This document shows positions 61,988 to 64,000 of a stretch of 64,000 bases of DNA, one piece after another. The notes below the pieces were generated by a model, which saw only the letters and a list, made by a program, of their open reading frames with translations, ran no database searches and had not been told where the DNA came from. The translations under genes and the position numbers were made by a program. The stretch's first letter is position 1, and every line of letters begins with the position of its first letter. The DNA comes from Chryseobacterium formosense (GTDB taxonomy: Bacteria; Bacteroidota; Bacteroidia; Flavobacteriales; Weeksellaceae): NCBI RefSeq assembly GCF_900116415.1, contig NZ_FPAP01000003.1, positions 909,820-973,819 on the forward strand, written 5' to 3'.

Positions 61988-62587
61988 ATGGAAACTAAAA
62001 ATGCATCAGCAAAAAAGACAACGGCAAGAAAAATCACAAAAACAGATGCAAAATCAACATCGAAAAACGCTTCTAAGACTCCTGCCAAAAAGGATGCCGC
62101 AAAAGATTTAAACGATCTTTTTGAAGATGCACTGAAAGATATATATTGGGCAGAAAAAGCTCTTGCAAAAGCATTACCGAAAATGCAGAAAAATGCTACT
62201 GATCCAAAATTGAAAAAAGCAATCGGAGATCATTTAGAAGAGACCAAAGAACATGCAAAGAGACTTGAAGGCTGCTTCAAAGCGTTAAAGAAAAAAGCAC
62301 AGGCAAAAAAATGTGATGCAATGCAGGGACTTCTGGATGAAGGAAAAAGCATTATGGAAGAAATAAAACCCGGAGCTGTGCGCGATGCAGGAATTATTGC
62401 TGCCGCACAAAAAGTAGAACATTATGAGATTGCAACGTATGGTACGTTAGCAGCTTATGCTAAAGTTTTAAAAGAAAAAGATTGTCTGAAATATCTTCTT
62501 TCGACATTGGATGAAGAAAAAAACTGCAACAATCTGCTCACCAAAATTGCAGATGCCAATCTCAATTCAAAAGCAATTAATGAGTAA
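61988..62587 (+). CDS. DUF892 (YciF-like) ferritin-fold protein with Lys-rich N-terminus
   Basis: 199-aa protein. Residues ~1-38 are a Lys/Ala/Thr-rich, histone-H1-like tail (AKKTTARKITKTDAKSTSKN). The rest is a DUF892/YciF-type helical bundle: DLFEDALKDIYWAEKALAKA, HLEETKEHAKRLEGCF, AAAQKVEHYEIATYGTLAAY. YciF proteins are stress-induced and ferritin-like with unestablished function. The basic tail is absent from the second copy (63476) and could give DNA binding. Own promoter and terminator. Confidence 0.88.
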   Translation: METKNASAKKTTARKITKTDAKSTSKNASKTPAKKDAAKDLNDLFEDALKDIYWAEKALAKALPKMQKNATDPKLKKAIGDHLEETKEHAKRLEGCFKALKKKAQAKKCDAMQGLLDEGKSIMEEIKPGAVRDAGIIAAAQKVEHYEIATYGTLAAYAKVLKEKDCLKYLLSTLDEEKNCNNLLTKIADANLNSKAINE

Positions 62588-62604
62588 TCATTAAGACAAA
62601 AAAT

Positions 62605-62632
62605 AAAAAAAGATCCTTTAGGATCTTTTTTT
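62605..62632 (+). terminator. Terminator of the first DUF892 gene
   Basis: AAAAAAAGATCC-TTTA-GGATCTTTTTTTT hairpin with a long T run on the plus strand. Confidence 0.85.
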
Positions 62633-62669
62633 TATAAGTCAACCATAAGTTTCAAATTAAAGAAATAAA

Positions 62670-63272
62670 TTATCTAAAATCTACCAGTCCTTTTACGAGA
62701 CATTTCCATTGGATCTTTGAAAATCCCAACATTCCTCCAATTGCGATAAATACATTTCGGAGGCTGTTGAAAAAACCTGATTTCAGATTCGGGTATTCGT
62801 TTCTTCCGTAAATTCCGGCTTTTAAAATATTATTCTGTTTTGAAACAATAAATGTTGATGTCGCCGCATGAGAATAGAAATGAGCAATTTTCCGGCTGTT
62901 CTTTTTTGCAGGATCAGTTGATGGTCTGCACTGGATCATTACGCGATCAGAAAAATCGGCATCGATCATAATGATCTGAACCCAGTCAAAAGATCTTCCT
63001 TCGCTTCCTCCGGGACCAGGAATATCAATTCTGATATAATCTCCTATTTTGGGCAGCCGTTCAACCATCATTCCTGAAGCATCATGAAGCTTAAAGTCGG
63101 TTTTGCTTTCCGGGCAATATCTTCTCCAGTTGTTGATCGAAAAAAGTCGTTGTTTCAGCACATTATATTTCGCTTCTATTTCATCATTTTTTTCTATTTC
63201 AACTGTACTTTCTGTATCGTGAAAGCTTCCTTTAAAATGCTGGGGAACACCGGGAATATTTTTAGGTTTCAT
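62670..63272 (-). CDS. Hypothetical cytosolic protein in the stress region
   Basis: 200-aa protein without signal peptide. Segments: FSINNWRRYCPESKTDFKLH, PKIGDYIRIDIPGPGGSEGR, DWVQIIMIDADFSDRVMIQC, HAATSTFIVSKQNNIL, and a hydrophobic C-terminal stretch (LRNVFIAIGGMLGFSKIQ). It has the look of a conserved flavobacterial protein, but I cannot name a family. Convergent with the DUF892 gene and followed on the same strand by no other gene. Confidence 0.6.
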   Translation of the reverse strand: MKPKNIPGVPQHFKGSFHDTESTVEIEKNDEIEAKYNVLKQRLFSINNWRRYCPESKTDFKLHDASGMMVERLPKIGDYIRIDIPGPGGSEGRSFDWVQIIMIDADFSDRVMIQCRPSTDPAKKNSRKIAHFYSHAATSTFIVSKQNNILKAGIYGRNEYPNLKSGFFNSLRNVFIAIGGMLGFSKIQWKCLVKGLVDFR

Positions 63273-63437
63273 TTCTATTAATTTTAAATAATTATGGATT
63301 TATTAAGCAGTTTTGATAATATCAGCTAAAAAGCTGCCAGAAATTTGCTGTGCCAGTTAAACAATAATCATGATTCTAAAAGATATTATGATGTTCGCCT
63401 TTTTTTCAAGTGTATCAATTTTATTTAAACATAAAAA

Positions 63438-63466
63438 AGCCACACAACAAAATCTGTCGCATGGCT
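63438..63466 (-). terminator. Terminator of the second DUF892 gene
   Basis: AGCCACACAACA...TGTCGCATGGCT hairpin (G-T pairs included) with a T run on the minus strand, directly after the stop codon. Confidence 0.65.
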
Positions 63467-63475
63467 GAATAAGAA

Positions 63476-63976
63476 TTAATTTTCCTGCTCTGCTTCGAAA
63501 TTGATGTATGTCTCTGCAATTTCAGTAAGATTGTAATCTGTATCTTCTTCTTCCTGGAGTGTTCTCTCTAATAGATCTGCGGCTTTATCGTGTCCCATGG
63601 TAATGGCTAACTGTACAAGACCGCCATACGTTGCGATCTCATAATGCTCTACTTTTTGGGCAGCAATAATTAAAGCAGCATCACGAGTCATTGTACCTTC
63701 CTCGGTAGATTTGATAACTTCCTGACCTTCTTTGATGATTCCTTCAATGGCATCACATTTTTTCTTTTCCGGCGTTTCACCAATCGACTTGAAAACTTTC
63801 TCGAGTCTGCTGATGTGTTTTTTGGTTTGTAGCTGATGATCTTCGAAAGCATCTTTCAGTTCTTCTGTGGTTGCAGCTTCCTGCATATTTTCTAGAGCTT
63901 TTACGATGGCATCTTCAGCGTAATAAATATCTTTTAAAGCATCCACAAAAAATTTGTGCAACGGCGCGTTTTTCAT
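63476..63976 (-). CDS. DUF892 (YciF-like) ferritin-fold protein, copy 2
   Basis: 166-aa helical bundle from the ATG at 63976 (MKNAPLHKFFVDALKDIYYA). Shared family segments: AEDAIVKALENMQEAATTEE, HQLQTKKHISRLEKVF, AAQKVEHYEIATYGGL. It lacks the basic N-terminal tail of the first copy. The frame stays open through the end of the window (to 64000), so a start further right, outside the window, cannot be excluded. Confidence 0.85.
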   Translation of the reverse strand: MKNAPLHKFFVDALKDIYYAEDAIVKALENMQEAATTEELKDAFEDHQLQTKKHISRLEKVFKSIGETPEKKKCDAIEGIIKEGQEVIKSTEEGTMTRDAALIIAAQKVEHYEIATYGGLVQLAITMGHDKAADLLERTLQEEEDTDYNLTEIAETYINFEAEQEN

Positions 63977-64000
63977 TTCGCTTTTTTCTACGGTTGCATT

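Overview
The window reads as chromosomal DNA of a flavobacterium close to Chryseobacterium/Elizabethkingia (Bacteroidota). The signs are an A+T-rich genome, type IX secretion (T9SS) C-terminal sorting domains, TAnnTTTG-type promoters, many lipoproteins and outer-membrane barrels, and Bacteroidota families such as DUF6029. I saw no rRNA, tRNA, CRISPR array or intact insertion sequence. All assignments were made by eye from the sequence; no database search was run.

Layout. (1) 0-4.2 kb: a left-truncated Omp28-like T9SS cargo gene, a second T9SS cargo, a TlpA-like lipoprotein thioredoxin and a DUF6029 barrel. (2) 4.3-8.2 kb: a TPR/HTH regulator, a decayed flavin monooxygenase and a two-component pair. 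(3) 8.6-18.0 kb: a chaperone-usher-like fimbrial locus. It has five small pilins, four of them nearly identical and each under its own copy of a 73-bp promoter/operator block, followed by a PapD-like chaperone, a large barrel (candidate usher) and a two-domain protein whose C-terminal third is itself a pilin domain, as in a tip adhesin. This is the best candidate here for an undescribed system. (4) 18.2-21.8 kb: pyruvate oxidase, cold-shock protein and a DEAD-box-like protein with degenerate catalytic motifs.

(5) 22-33.2 kb: a surface-polysaccharide locus. It has a GT14-type glycosyltransferase, a TPR plus beta-barrel protein (YaiO type), a fusion of a processive GT2 synthase with an LtaS-like phosphotransferase domain, a HEAT-repeat membrane protein, a CheY-like regulator and a 1306-aa hybrid kinase. 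(6) 34.6-42.4 kb: a type VI secretion spike gene (vgrG) followed by two related cargo genes and then an alternating array of lipoproteins and broken C-terminal cargo fragments, including a 15-base homopolymer inside one lipoprotein gene. This has the layout of an effector/immunity cassette array.

(7) 42.6-64 kb: an OmpA-like protein, then a general stress region: two DUF2383 four-helix proteins, two DUF892 (YciF-like) ferritin-fold proteins, HPII-type catalase, Zn alcohol dehydrogenase, aldo/keto reductase, SDR, type II NADH dehydrogenase, DoxX-like protein, Crp/Fnr regulator, single-domain response regulator, serine hydrolase and several small conserved proteins. Many of these are single-gene units bounded by intrinsic terminators.
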